A stretch of 64,000 nt of DNA from Lachnospiraceae bacterium (GCA_015056925.1 SVFJ01000002.1:43484-107483), one strand, 5' to 3'; positions 39,701 through 49,918 are shown, counted from the stretch's first letter. Program-made: numbers and translations. Notes: a model not told the origin generated them from the sequence alone.

Positions 39701-39899
39701 TACGAATCTGATATGTCATCTCTCCCGATATCTCCTGCAAATGCGGCACAACCTCATCAATCTTATAATACCTGTTCGTATCAGCATTCTCCCGCTCCGT
39801 ATACCATCTGTAACCGCCAATACTAATCGCCCCTACTGCCACCAATGCCAGCAATCCAACAATCCATTTTAAATACTTACTCTTTCTTAAGTTCTCCAT
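36732..39899 (-). CDS. Hybrid sensor histidine kinase/response regulator
   Basis: TM-flanked sensor; PAS-like regions; SFLSNMSHDLRTPMNAILGMTYLAKK; NGIGMSKEF; GTGLGMAIVKNL; receiver VLIVEDKRINMEI...YDLIFMDIRMPIMKGDEAT. Confidence 0.95.
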   Translation of the reverse strand: MENLRKSKYLKWIVGLLALVAVGAISIGGYRWYTERENADTNRYYKIDEVVPHLQEISGEMTYQIRNFALTGDVEFLRTYWDCVFIEGGRDIALKQLEQVVVQGEESRRLDGLRKQYALLEAKEVETFRKIFEEHGITEEQYADDGIVNNYIRYVNEYNLPILENQEYNKQALNYLISSEYTEQLDDLSENTTAFVGYVRKRLEAEERSERAAINRIYLIQMIGVLATVLCICTFLLLNNRFYSIRKFNKDVLSTLTDEFLMISVINLKTEKAKPLKCVLKDFKCEAETKGYLEILGNYALSVIAESHRNNFLRTIQPNHIMNKFKKGQAVVSCIYKTNSNEWIMLEITKARNYSEDEPVVVFSYKNAVGIVQQQNEQRQRDEMLMHFSRDYFEVYVVDLNTDSYEIIRSAERYGNYIKNLTGDFGQLMERAYHTWAKAPYRDMFRQLTDVEDVKHNFAEGKKKIEFIYESNDGNWKLLQCFPVPEYGVGNEKMIFALCDYTEEMQIRTNEVLASVALTNVYMLVASRDVEADKYEFIHCSENLLGIPEKGNYEDFFQTFMDSVHEEDKEKFQRELSDAKYEQDGMAECEYRLVDKEGNIHYYHEYITKVKVPSGSRMVILIKNIDEAKKHEMWVAEQLQRELRVKAKELEMTKLLAKKSKDLEKALQQAESANHAKSSFLSNMSHDLRTPMNAILGMTYLAKKRLGEADEVNKCLDVIMSSSEDMLALINDVLDMNKIESGITELHEKPCNLEKLFVELENVFANKCQANNQSLEIRYDKVRHASVIADEVRIKQILTNLVSNAVKYTQENGQISLEAIEDSWDTMNNCSMRFVITDNGIGMSKEFISKVFLPFEREETALSNKIEGTGLGMAIVKNLVDTMGGTIEIDSEVGKGTKVSVCIPMVLCDTADDFEIILEPAKRHKYTGKRVLIVEDKRINMEIVKGFLEDTELAIDEAHNGKEAVEMVRDAAEGTYDLIFMDIRMPIMKGDEATMAIRSIEREDCKKIPIIAMTANALATDVEKSYNSGMNGHISKPIEPDEVYRCLNKWLLEVG

Positions 39900-40002
39900 A
39901 CTCCCACATCTTCCTGTATCATTTCATCGGACACTCCCATATCCGACTATTCATCTTATAAAGCTTCAATTATGTAAATAATATCACAAGAAGAACAAGA
40001 AA

Positions 40003-40038
40003 TAAAGGGATTATCGCCTAAAGACGATAATCCCTTTA
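40003..40038. terminator. Terminator hairpin downstream of the tpiA cluster
   Basis: taaagggattatcg-cctaaaga-cgataatccctttatta. Confidence 0.85.
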
Positions 40039-40287
40039 TTATAATTTAAATATCATATCATGGTTAATCTGCTTGGCATCACGAATAATCTGCTTCTCCT
40101 GCCCCTTCAGATACAGCTGTAACTGCGCCAGTTCTCCCTCATCAAAACCCTCGTTATGAAGAAGCTTTCGACTCGGTAGCTGAAACTCTGCATAATCACG
40201 TCCTGAATCCGTCTTGCGTTCAAAAGAAACATGAATGACTTTTCCCTTCTTGCCGGGAATCAACCCGGTATGCGTCATCGTAACCAT
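40039..40287 (-). CDS. Hypothetical protein (82 aa) downstream of tpiA
   Basis: Intact ORF 13 bp after tpiA on the same strand. Confidence 0.7.
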   Translation of the reverse strand: MVTMTHTGLIPGKKGKVIHVSFERKTDSGRDYAEFQLPSRKLLHNEGFDEGELAQLQLYLKGQEKQIIRDAKQINHDMIFKL

Positions 40288-40300
40288 ACTATATACCTAA

Positions 40301-41050
40301 TTATTTATAGCAAACAATCTTGCCAAAGTCAGCCTTAAGAGAAGCACCACCAACGAGTCCTCCGTCAATATCAGGCTGAGCAAATAACTCTGCTGCATTA
40401 CCTGCATTTACAGAACCGCCGTACTGAATACGTACTGCCTCAGCTGTAGCCTCGTCATACATCTCGGCAATACACTCACGGATACCCTTGCATACTTCTT
40501 CAGCCTGCTCTGTAGTAGCAGTCTTACCTGTACCGATAGCCCAGATTGGCTCATAAGCGATAACAATCTTCTTAACCTGGTCTGCTGTTACACCTACAAG
40601 GTCAGACTTAATCTGGAAACGAATCCAATCCATTGTTACGCCCATCTCTCTCTGCTCTAATGACTCACCACAGCAAAGAATAGGGATTAAGTTGTGCTCT
40701 AAAGCCTTCTTAACCTTCTTGTTTAACATGCAATCGCACTCCTTGAAGTAATCACGTCTCTCAGAGTGACCAATGATAACATATTCAACACCTGCATCTA
40801 CCAACATCTCTGGAGAAATCTCGCCTGTATAAGCACCATTCTCCTCATAGTACATATTCTCAGCACCAACCTTAACATTAGTTCCCTTAACAGCGTTAAC
40901 AACAGGAACAATGTCAATTGCAGGTACACAATATACTACATCCACTTCATCATTCTGAACAAGTGGCTTTAACTCTTCAACTAACTTAACTGCCTGGCTT
41001 GGAGTCATATTCATCTTCCAGTTACCGGCGATAATCTTCTTTCTTGCCAT
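40301..41050 (-). CDS. tpiA: Triosephosphate isomerase
   Basis: [18 protein letters not shown]...[13 protein letters not shown]...[16 protein letters not shown]. Confidence 0.98.
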   Translation of the reverse strand: MARKKIIAGNWKMNMTPSQAVKLVEELKPLVQNDEVDVVYCVPAIDIVPVVNAVKGTNVKVGAENMYYEENGAYTGEISPEMLVDAGVEYVIIGHSERRDYFKECDCMLNKKVKKALEHNLIPILCCGESLEQREMGVTMDWIRFQIKSDLVGVTADQVKKIVIAYEPIWAIGTGKTATTEQAEEVCKGIRECIAEMYDEATAEAVRIQYGGSVNAGNAAELFAQPDIDGGLVGGASLKADFGKIVCYK

Positions 41051-41208
41051 ATTATTTTCTCACTTTCATTTTTTATATCGCAGACATACTCAAAAATGCT
41101 TCGCATTTTCTCGTTCGCATTGCGCTTCACAAAGTAATACAAGGACATACGTATGCAAGCATCCGATATCCCTTGTATCACTTTTCTCAGTCTGCTTATT
41201 CGCGCAAA

Positions 41209-42432
41209 TTATTTGTCATCAGCTGCAACTACACCCGGAAGTGCCTTACCCTCTAAGAACTCAAGAGAAGCACCACCACCTGTAGAAATGTGGCTCATCT
41301 TATCAGCGAAACCTAACTGGTTAACAGCTGCTGCACTATCACCACCACCAATGATTGTTGTTGCATCTGTCTCAGCAAGAGACTTAGCTACTGCGATTGT
41401 ACCTGCTGCAAGTGTAGGATTCTCGAATACACCCATAGGTCCGTTCCATACAACAGTCTTAGCAGACTTAACTGCCTCTGCATACATAGCTGCTGTCTTA
41501 GGTCCGATATCGCAGCCTTCTCTGTCAGCTGGCATGTTAGCTACATCATATACCTCAACCTCAACAGGAGCATCGATTGGGTTAGGGAAATCAGCGATTG
41601 TTGTAGAGTCAACAGGAAGTAATAACTTCTTACCAAGAGACTCAGCCTTTGCCATCATTTCCTTACAGTAATCAAGCTTCTCATTATCTACTAAAGACTT
41701 ACCAATCTCATAGCCCTGAGCCTTTAAGAATGTATAAGCCATACCACCACCGATGATAAGTGTATCACACTTCTCAAGAAGGTTAGAAATAACGTTTAAC
41801 TTATCTGCTACCTTAGCACCACCAAGAATAGCAACGAAAGGTCTTACAGGATTCTCTACTGCATTACCAAGGAAGTCGATTTCCTTCTGCATTAAGTATC
41901 CAACTACGTTCTCGCCACCCTTAGCCTTGATAAACTCTGTTACACCTGCAACAGAAGCATGTGCTCTATGTGAAGAGCCGAAAGCGTCACATACATAGTA
42001 ATCAGCTAAATCAGCTAACTCCTTGCTGAATGCTTCGCCGTTCTTTGTCTCTTCTGCACCACGGAAACGTGTATTCTGTAATAATACAACATCTCCCTCC
42101 TTCATAGCTGCAACTGCTGCTGTAGCAGCCTCACCTGTTACGTTGTAATCAGCTACGAAATTAACTTCCTTACCAAGCTTCTCAGAAAGTCTCTTTGCTA
42201 CAGGAGCTAAAGACTCACCCTCGTTAGGACCATTCTTAACCTTACCAAGGTGTGAGCAAAGGATAACCTTTCCGCCATCGTTTAATAACTTCTGAATTGT
42301 AGGAAGTGCCGCTACAATACGAGTCTCATCTGTAATCTCACCGTTCTTAAGAGGTACGTTAAAGTCACATCTTACAAGAACTCTCTTACCATTTACGTTG
42401 ATATCATCAACTGATTTCTTATTTAATCCCAT
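41209..42432 (-). CDS. pgk: Phosphoglycerate kinase
   Basis: [39 protein letters not shown]...[17 protein letters not shown]. Confidence 0.98.
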   Translation of the reverse strand: MGLNKKSVDDINVNGKRVLVRCDFNVPLKNGEITDETRIVAALPTIQKLLNDGGKVILCSHLGKVKNGPNEGESLAPVAKRLSEKLGKEVNFVADYNVTGEAATAAVAAMKEGDVVLLQNTRFRGAEETKNGEAFSKELADLADYYVCDAFGSSHRAHASVAGVTEFIKAKGGENVVGYLMQKEIDFLGNAVENPVRPFVAILGGAKVADKLNVISNLLEKCDTLIIGGGMAYTFLKAQGYEIGKSLVDNEKLDYCKEMMAKAESLGKKLLLPVDSTTIADFPNPIDAPVEVEVYDVANMPADREGCDIGPKTAAMYAEAVKSAKTVVWNGPMGVFENPTLAAGTIAVAKSLAETDATTIIGGGDSAAAVNQLGFADKMSHISTGGGASLEFLEGKALPGVVAADDK

Positions 42433-42598
42433 GATTAAATCCTCCATTTTATTTTTTATAATACACGCATATTAAAGTGAATTTCACTTAATAAAATTTC
42501 ACTTGTGAAATTTATCGCACCGAGCGCAGTTGCTTTAGCAACTTATTCCACATGCGCGAGTGTGCATCCTCTTGACCCTGTTTGTTTTAAAACAAACA

Positions 42599-42625
42599 GG
42601 GTCCGGTCCATAAGACCGGACCCTT
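42599..42625 (-). terminator. GC-rich hairpin in the gap-pgk intergenic region
   Basis: gggtccggtc-cataa-gaccggaccc; on the minus strand followed by TGTTTGTTTT. Confidence 0.7.
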
Positions 42626-42745
42626 TATAGGTCAAATAAACCAAGCTCGAAAAACCGCAACTTCGTTGCTACCTTTTTTCTCGCTGTCATTCCGGATGAA
42701 AACAAATGTCTGCTTCGCAGTCGCTTGTTTTCCTTCCTCATTCCA

Positions 42746-43759
42746 TTATGCTAACTCAGCGAAGTACTTAATTGTCTTAACCATCTGAGATGTGTAGCTG
42801 TTCTCGTTGTCATACCAAGATACAACCTGTACCTGTGTATCACCATTCTCCATAGGAGCTACCATTGTCTGTGTAGCATCGAATAAAGAACCATATGTCA
42901 TACCGATAACGTCAGAAGAAACGATCTCATCTGTGTTGTATCCGTAAGAATCTGTAGCTGCTGCCTTCATAGCTGCATTGATCTGATCCTTTGTTACGCT
43001 ACCCTTAACAACTGCAACTAAGATAGTTGTAGAACCTGTAGGAGTAGGAACACGCTGAGCAGATCCGATTAACTTACCGTTTAACTCTGGAATAACTAAA
43101 CCGATAGCCTTAGCAGCACCTGTTGAGTTAGGAACGATATTCTGAGCACCTGCACGAGCACGTCTCTTATCACCCTTTCTCTGTGGTCCGTCAAGAATCA
43201 TCTGGTCACCTGTGTAAGCATGAACTGTTGTCATGATACCAGACTGGATCGGAGCTAAATCGTTAAGAGCCTTAGCCATAGGAGCTAAGCAGTTTGTTGT
43301 ACAAGAAGCTGCAGAAATAACTGTATCTGTTGCCTTTAATGTATTGTGGTTTACATTGTAAACGATTGTAGGAAGGTCATTTCCTGCAGGAGCAGAGATA
43401 ACTACCTTCTTAGCACCTGCTGTGATGTGAGCAGAAGCCTTATCCTTAGATGTGTAGAAACCTGTACACTCTAATACTACGTCTACGTTAAGCTCGCCCC
43501 AAGGAAGCTCAGCTGCGTTAGCCTTAGCGTAGATTGTAATCTTCTTACCGTTAACTGTGATTGAATCCTCACCGTACTCTACAGAATCAGCGTATTTGTA
43601 CTTACCCTGAGCTGTATCATATTTTAATAAATGAGCAAGCATTTCAGGACTTGTTAAGTCATTGATTGCTACTACTTCATATCCCTCTGCATCAAACATC
43701 TGTCTGAAAGCAAGACGACCGATACGACCAAAACCATTAATTGCTACTCTTACTGCCAT
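42746..43759 (-). CDS. gap: Glyceraldehyde-3-phosphate dehydrogenase, type I
   Basis: [20 protein letters not shown]...[19 protein letters not shown]...[13 protein letters not shown]. Confidence 0.98.
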   Translation of the reverse strand: MAVRVAINGFGRIGRLAFRQMFDAEGYEVVAINDLTSPEMLAHLLKYDTAQGKYKYADSVEYGEDSITVNGKKITIYAKANAAELPWGELNVDVVLECTGFYTSKDKASAHITAGAKKVVISAPAGNDLPTIVYNVNHNTLKATDTVISAASCTTNCLAPMAKALNDLAPIQSGIMTTVHAYTGDQMILDGPQRKGDKRRARAGAQNIVPNSTGAAKAIGLVIPELNGKLIGSAQRVPTPTGSTTILVAVVKGSVTKDQINAAMKAAATDSYGYNTDEIVSSDVIGMTYGSLFDATQTMVAPMENGDTQVQVVSWYDNENSYTSQMVKTIKYFAELA

Positions 43760-44042
43760 TTTAAATTCCTCCTAAATATAGATAAATTTTTCTTTTCATC
43801 ATCATCTATCATGTCTTAAAACCCACGTTAAAGCGCAGATGATTGACAAAATTTTATCAGCAGTTTCATTCTACCTAATTATCAACCAAAATTCAAGTCA
43901 TAAATTTAAAAAAATTAGTATTTTAAGGAAATTTTAAGTTTTCATTACCATCTGTTCATTTTGAGGCATTTGTGATACCATAATTATTGAAGTAATTGAA
44001 ATAAAATATTCAAATCCAAAAATGAATTTCAGGAGGTAATTT

Positions 44043-44861
44043 ATGGCAATATTAACCGACTTCCATTTACACACAACCTTCTCCGGAGACGGTGAATCTA
44101 CAATGGAAGAGATGATTCAAAAAGCAATTAGCCTTGGTCTGACACATGTATGTTTTACCGAGCATCACGATATTGATTATGTATATTCCGATGATTTAAA
44201 GCCGGGCTGCTTCGAAGTAAATGCAGATTCTTATTTGTATGATTTGTTAAAACTCAGAGCAAAGTATCAGGACCAAATCAAGGTTATGTTTGGTATCGAG
44301 CTTGGGTTACAGCCCCACTTAAAGAAGGAGCTTGCCGTATACTCTAAGTCTCACGACTTTGACTTTATCATCGGTTCTACACATATCTGTAACCGAAAAG
44401 ACCCTTATTATCCTGCATTCTTTGAGGGTCGCAGTGAAGATGAGGCACATCACGAATACTTTGAATCTGTTTTGGAAAGTATCAAGAAGCTTCCTTACTT
44501 TGACGTGTATGGTCATCTTGATTATGTTGTCCGCTACGGCCCAACCAAGAATGATAACTACACCTATGAGAAGCATAAAGATGTTTTTGATAAGATTCTG
44601 AAGGCTCTCTTAGAGGAAGAAAAGGGGCTTGAACTTAATACAGGCGGCTTCCACTACGGACTTGGACAGCCAAATCCCTGTATGGATATCTTAAAGCGTT
44701 ACCGTGAGCTTGGCGGTGAGATTATTACTGTCGGTTCCGACGCTCACAATATCGCAAATATTGCTCACAGTTTTGATAAGGCTTGCGATATCCTGAAGGA
44801 AGCAGGTTTTAAGTATTACACCATCTTTGAAGGTCGTACACCTGAGTTCTTCAAGCTGTAA
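44043..44861 (+). CDS. HisK/PHP-type histidinol-phosphatase family protein
   Basis: DFHLHTTFSGDGESTMEEMIQKAISLGLTHVCFTEHHD...FDFIIGSTH...VGSDAHN. Confidence 0.92.
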   Translation: MAILTDFHLHTTFSGDGESTMEEMIQKAISLGLTHVCFTEHHDIDYVYSDDLKPGCFEVNADSYLYDLLKLRAKYQDQIKVMFGIELGLQPHLKKELAVYSKSHDFDFIIGSTHICNRKDPYYPAFFEGRSEDEAHHEYFESVLESIKKLPYFDVYGHLDYVVRYGPTKNDNYTYEKHKDVFDKILKALLEEEKGLELNTGGFHYGLGQPNPCMDILKRYRELGGEIITVGSDAHNIANIAHSFDKACDILKEAGFKYYTIFEGRTPEFFKL

Positions 44862-44871
44862 TTGACACAAC

Positions 44872-44902
44872 AAAGGCTGCGCCATGACGACGCAGCCTTT
44901 CT
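44872..44902. terminator. Bidirectional terminator between convergent PHP and MCP genes
   Basis: aaaggctgcg-ccatgacga-cgcagcctttctttt. Confidence 0.85.
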
Positions 44903-44908
44903 TTTATC

Positions 44909-46321
44909 CTACACCTTTTCAAACTTCTTAACTTCATTCTGAAGCTCTGAGGAAATTCTATGTGTATTTCCCGTCTCACTCTGAATCTCATTCATAGCTG
45001 TAACAAGACTTGACGCATCCTCTGCCACACTCGTAATCGCATTCGTTCCTTCTCCGATTGCCGAAGAAACACCGTCAATACCGCTACTCATCTGCTGCAT
45101 GGTATTTGTAATAACTGATACCTGTTCTACAAACTGCTGTAAAATATCACTCATCAAATCCGCATCTGCCTGATACTGATTCACCACATCCACAAATCCG
45201 TCATAATCCTTGATAACATCCGTACCAATAAATTTAAGCATTTCCTGTGCCTGTCCTGCCAGTCTCGAAACAGCATCTGTCACAAGCTTACTGATATTCT
45301 GAATATCATTTGCCGTATTGCTGCTATTCTCAGCCAAAACTCGAATTTCATCCGCAACAACCGCAAAGCCTTTTCCTGCCTCTCCGGCTCTTGCTGCCTC
45401 AATCGATGCATTTAACGCAAGCAAATTCGTTTGGCTTGCTATGCTAAGAATATTTCCTGTCAATTCGTTAATCTTCTCCACACTCCGACTGTCTTCTACT
45501 GCATTTTCCAGCTGCTTACCAATGGTACCAAATACCTGCATTGCATGCTCTTTACTTTCCATAGTTTCTCTATGAATTGTTGCCGCATGTCCTTTTACAT
45601 TTGTAACCGTCTCATTTCCCTGCTCTGCACTATCGCTCATCGCCTGCACACGTTCTAATATACTGTGACTACCTTCTGCCAGCTGCTCCAATGTCTGTGC
45701 CATTTCAACCATACTGGCTGCCAGTTCCTGCGTTGCCGATGACATGTTAAGCGCATTTTTATTTGACTCCTCCACATGATGATTTACTGCATCTGAGGAA
45801 TTCATCATCTCCTCGGACTCCACCTGCAGCTTACGCATAATTTCCTGAAGTTTTTCAATAAATCCGTTGATACCAACTGCAAGCTGACCAATCTCATCCT
45901 TTGTTTTTACTTCAATACGTTCAGTCAGGTCTCCTTTATTGCTGCTAATCTTTTCCACAATGCCCTGCAGCTCCAGGCTTGCCTTCTTTGCAGGCTTTCC
46001 AATACTCAAATGCATTGCAAATACAGAAACCACTACGATAACAACACCAACCACCATCAGAATATAATCAAATACAACTGTTCCGTCAATCTTAGTTGCA
46101 CTCTTACCAATGATATAGTCAAACTCTGCCTCTAACTCCTCAAGCCCTTCCGTAGACTGACTGTGAATCATCTCTTCATAAGTCGTAATATCATCTGCTA
46201 TTCTGCTGTTCTGTTCCTGAATGGTCTGTAACGCCGCCAAATTCAGATAAATTGACAAAATAAGAAGCAACCCCATTCCACCTACCGAAATCATTACTTT
46301 TCTTCCAATGCTTTTACTCAT
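44909..46321 (-). CDS. Methyl-accepting chemotaxis protein
   Basis: [49 protein letters not shown]. Confidence 0.95.
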   Translation of the reverse strand: MSKSIGRKVMISVGGMGLLLILSIYLNLAALQTIQEQNSRIADDITTYEEMIHSQSTEGLEELEAEFDYIIGKSATKIDGTVVFDYILMVVGVVIVVVSVFAMHLSIGKPAKKASLELQGIVEKISSNKGDLTERIEVKTKDEIGQLAVGINGFIEKLQEIMRKLQVESEEMMNSSDAVNHHVEESNKNALNMSSATQELAASMVEMAQTLEQLAEGSHSILERVQAMSDSAEQGNETVTNVKGHAATIHRETMESKEHAMQVFGTIGKQLENAVEDSRSVEKINELTGNILSIASQTNLLALNASIEAARAGEAGKGFAVVADEIRVLAENSSNTANDIQNISKLVTDAVSRLAGQAQEMLKFIGTDVIKDYDGFVDVVNQYQADADLMSDILQQFVEQVSVITNTMQQMSSGIDGVSSAIGEGTNAITSVAEDASSLVTAMNEIQSETGNTHRISSELQNEVKKFEKV

Positions 46322-46455
46322 ATCATGCCCCTCTCTCAAACACGAATTTCATTCAAATACAATTAATTTGCATCGTTTTACCTATTATTATAAGTTCTCT
46401 ATTTTTAATGATACTCTCTTTGGTTTTGTTTGTCAATTCATCTTATTTTCTGACT

Positions 46456-47337
46456 TTATACAGATTTAAGTTTTTTTTCGTTCACCAGCATTCCTGTAAA
46501 CTTTTCTACCTCAAACTGTCTTGCAAACATTTCACACTTACATAGGAATATATAGTAAATATTCAATCCACAGCCTCTTAACGTTTCAAAATTTGCCTGC
46601 CCCTTAGCAAGGATAACATCCGCCTCTTCTATTCTTTGCTTTGCAGGCAAAGCTACTTCCTCAAGCCATGTTCCTGCGATATTGTTACCATTATCCAGCA
46701 CCGCAACCAGCTCTGTTAATCCAATCTGCTTTGCATCCTCAAGCTGTGCATCATTTAAAACGGCACCGCCTCGCACGATAGTGGTGATTTTAAGCTGTGG
46801 ATACTGTTTCATGATTTCCCTGATAAAAAGCTTGTCTAACACAATCTCACCGCAGTTATCCGTCAAATAGACCAAGTGCTTTGCCTTTGCCAAATCCTCC
46901 TGTAATGCTGCAAAGGTCTTCTCATCTACTTTGCGCTTATCTGCATTCCTTAGAGCATTAGACAGATAGTCCTCTTCCACACTCTTTACTGCGCCAAAAT
47001 CAATATAATTCCCTGTCATGGCAAGCTGTAACGCCAGCTGCAACGGCTCCTTAGAGGCTTCTATCCAGCCTGCTATTTCCTCTTCCCATTCAAGCATCAG
47101 TTCATTAAAATGAGCCTTCTCCTCTACAAACTCATCCTCATAATCAAACATCTCTCTGCGTATATCGTTAATCGAACGCACCAGTACGGGTGCACTTAAG
47201 CTAAGAGGTGCTTCTGAAATTAGCTTCAATACCCTCCGGGAAAACTCCACCCTTTGTTCCTCCGTAGCATTTGCAGGGTACTTATCCATATATTTTTTTG
47301 TCAAACAACTCATACACTCTGCCTTTAACCGAATCAT
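46456..47337 (-). CDS. DUF89/ARMT1-like family protein
   Basis: MIRLKAECMSCLTKKYMDKYP; LVYLTDNCGEIVLDKLFIREI; ADVILAKGQANFETLRG. Confidence 0.85.
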   Translation of the reverse strand: MIRLKAECMSCLTKKYMDKYPANATEEQRVEFSRRVLKLISEAPLSLSAPVLVRSINDIRREMFDYEDEFVEEKAHFNELMLEWEEEIAGWIEASKEPLQLALQLAMTGNYIDFGAVKSVEEDYLSNALRNADKRKVDEKTFAALQEDLAKAKHLVYLTDNCGEIVLDKLFIREIMKQYPQLKITTIVRGGAVLNDAQLEDAKQIGLTELVAVLDNGNNIAGTWLEEVALPAKQRIEEADVILAKGQANFETLRGCGLNIYYIFLCKCEMFARQFEVEKFTGMLVNEKKLKSV

Positions 47338-47504
47338 TCTATTCCTCCTTGTTTTTTCGAAGAAAAAATGCCTGCCCGCATTCGCAGGCAGAGGAATTTT
47401 CCTTCCTTTCAAACATTCTTTACAAATTCTACCACATTTTTCAACTTTATGTTATGATTGTTAAGGTTTATGTAAACAAAAGAGAAATTGAGAGGAGAAC
47501 TAAC

Positions 47505-49115
47505 ATGCATCAATGTCCCAACTGTGCCGGACATCTTAGATTTGATATCACGGCACAAGAATTGCTCTGTGAATACTGCGGTACTACACTAAGCCCCTAT
47601 CACTTTGATAGTGCTGACAGTGCCAAAGAGACTGACGTCTTTGAAGCTACCGTATATTCCTGCTCCGGCTGTGGCGCAGAGCTGATTGCAGATGACACTA
47701 CCGTATCTACCTTCTGTAGCTATTGTGGTGCTTCTACCTTTATTAATAGCAGAATCAGTGAAGAAAAACGTCCCAAGTATATCATTCCGTTTCAAAAGAC
47801 TAAGGACGATTGCAAACAGTCATACCATAAGCTTTTACAAAGAGCTTTTTTTGCTCCAAACGACTTGAAAAATGCGGACTATATCGAACATTTCAGAGGA
47901 ATTTATATGCCCTACTGGATGTACTCCTTTGACAAATCAGGGACTATCTATGTACCGGGTACCACTTCACATCGAAGCGGTGATTATATCAAAACCAGTC
48001 ATTATCAAATCGGTGTAAATATTAATGCGGATTATAAGGGAATTAACTTTGACGCTTCTTCAGCCTTTAACGATGCGTTAAGCGGCGCCATTGCCCCCTT
48101 TGACACTGCAAACAGTAAGCCTTTTTCTCCGGCTTATTTAAGCGGTTACTATGCTGATACCAGTGATGTAGACAGCAAGGTCTATGAAGAAAATGCCAAG
48201 GACTTGGCTGTTACGGATGCTGCCAATCAGCTTCTTCGTAACCGTAACATCAGACGTTTCAACGTACAGCCTGATGATATCAAGAGCAAAATCAAACCGG
48301 AGTCTGCCAATACTGAGCTTGCACTTTTCCCGGTATGGTTTCTTGCTTACCGTAACAAAGACCGTGTCGCATATGCCGTTGTAAACGGTCAGACAGGTAA
48401 GGCTGTTTCCGACCTGCCAATTGATATCAGAAAGTTTTTAGGTGCAACAGGTGTCTTAGCAGTTATACTTTTTATTCTGCTCAATCTGTTCTTTACCATT
48501 AAGCCTACTACCCTATTATGGTTATCAGCGATATTGGCCCTGCTTTGCGGCTTAATATCCAATATTCAGGTATCACGTATTCTATACCGGGAAAGTGATG
48601 AATTCCGTAACAAAGTAGAAGCAAATGCTTTTATCAAAGGCCAAAAGAAAAAAGCATCCGGTGTCCCACCTGCGGTCACTGCATTCTTTATTTTCTTCTT
48701 CTGCGCAATTGCTTCTTTTATGAATGCTTTTATCAGACAGACCATCGGCTCCTTTTATGCAATTTTTGTTGTATACTTTGTCGGATTTGCCATAATGTTT
48801 ACAATTCCCTTTGCAGATGCCGGTAAAAAGTTAAAGAAAAAAGCCACCACGAAAAACGTAAATATTTATCGTGGAAATTGGAAGATGAAGCTTCCGCTTA
48901 TGAAGAAACCACTCATCGGACTTGCCATCGCATTACTTGTTATTGTATGGAATCCGGTGGAAGACCTATATTATTATCTTGGCTCACTGGCATGTATCTG
49001 TACCATGCTTTGGAGCTTTACAGATATCTTGGAGCGTCACAATATTCTGACCACAAGAAAGCTGCCGCAATTCAATGAAAGAGGAGGTGAAGACTATGCG
49101 CAAATTCATAACTAA
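47505..49115 (+). CDS. Zinc-ribbon integral membrane protein (two CxxC ribbons, TM segments)
   Basis: MHQCPNCAGHLRFDITAQELLCEYCGTTL...CSGCGAELIADDTTVSTFCSYCGA...; ATG at 47505 preceded by gagaggaga. Confidence 0.8.
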   Translation: MHQCPNCAGHLRFDITAQELLCEYCGTTLSPYHFDSADSAKETDVFEATVYSCSGCGAELIADDTTVSTFCSYCGASTFINSRISEEKRPKYIIPFQKTKDDCKQSYHKLLQRAFFAPNDLKNADYIEHFRGIYMPYWMYSFDKSGTIYVPGTTSHRSGDYIKTSHYQIGVNINADYKGINFDASSAFNDALSGAIAPFDTANSKPFSPAYLSGYYADTSDVDSKVYEENAKDLAVTDAANQLLRNRNIRRFNVQPDDIKSKIKPESANTELALFPVWFLAYRNKDRVAYAVVNGQTGKAVSDLPIDIRKFLGATGVLAVILFILLNLFFTIKPTTLLWLSAILALLCGLISNIQVSRILYRESDEFRNKVEANAFIKGQKKKASGVPPAVTAFFIFFFCAIASFMNAFIRQTIGSFYAIFVVYFVGFAIMFTIPFADAGKKLKKKATTKNVNIYRGNWKMKLPLMKKPLIGLAIALLVIVWNPVEDLYYYLGSLACICTMLWSFTDILERHNILTTRKLPQFNERGGEDYAQIHN

Positions 49116-49902
49116 TATCATACTTGTCCTTTTATTGGCTGCCGGAATCTGTACATCCTCTTCATGCCTTTGTCTTGCTAAGGAAAGCTATCATAACAAC
49201 GAAACCGGATATTCCATCGAACTTTGTGATGACGCCATGCTGCTGACGCCTGCAGAGCTTTCTGCTCTAAGCGAGGTTATGATACCGCTTACAGAATATG
49301 GAAATGCCGCATTTGTCACTACTTCTTCCAATAGCCACTCAACCGAGTACTATGCCGAGGTATGGTATCATGAGCACTTTTTCTATGAAGACGGATTGCT
49401 TTTTTTAATTGATATGGACAATCGCATTATTACATTGTACTGCGAAGGAGATGTCTCCGATGTAATTACAAGCTCTTACGCAACTACCATTACGGATAAT
49501 GTATACAGATATGCAAGCAATGAAGACTACTACACCTGTGCAGGTAGTGCATTTATGCAGTCCCATTCCCTATTAGAGGGCGAAAGAATCATGCAGCCGA
49601 TGAAATACATCAGCAACGCTCTGCTGGCAATTCTTTTGGCTATGCTGATTCTGTTCGGTTATGTCAGCTACTATTCACGCTTGAAAAAGCCTGCTGATGA
49701 CAAGCTCCTTGAAAGAATTCATAAGCAGTTCTCATACAGTGAGCCGATTCCGAACTTTACACACGAAACCAGCAGATACAGCCCAAGAAGTTCAAGCTCC
49801 GGCTCTAGTTCAGGCGGAAGACGAAGCAGTGGCGGCGGAAGCCGTAGCAGTAGTCGAAGCAGCAGCCGTAGCCGCAGCAGTAGCGGAAGCCATAGATTTT
49901 AA
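49096..49902 (+). CDS. TPM-domain (YgcG-like) membrane protein with Ser/Arg/Gly-rich C-terminus
   Basis: Signal peptide; ALSEVMIPLTEYGNAAFVTTSSN...; tail SSSSGSSSGGRRSSGGGSRSSSRSSSRSRSSSGSHRF. Confidence 0.75.
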   Translation: MRKFITNIILVLLLAAGICTSSSCLCLAKESYHNNETGYSIELCDDAMLLTPAELSALSEVMIPLTEYGNAAFVTTSSNSHSTEYYAEVWYHEHFFYEDGLLFLIDMDNRIITLYCEGDVSDVITSSYATTITDNVYRYASNEDYYTCAGSAFMQSHSLLEGERIMQPMKYISNALLAILLAMLILFGYVSYYSRLKKPADDKLLERIHKQFSYSEPIPNFTHETSRYSPRSSSSGSSSGGRRSSGGGSRSSSRSSSRSRSSSGSHRF

Positions 49903-49918
49903 CCTATTTATCCAAACA

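Noticed and set aside
36732-39899. Long hybrid kinase as a novel fusion
   Set aside because: Sensor-PAS-HisKA-HATPase-receiver architecture is common in Lachnospiraceae
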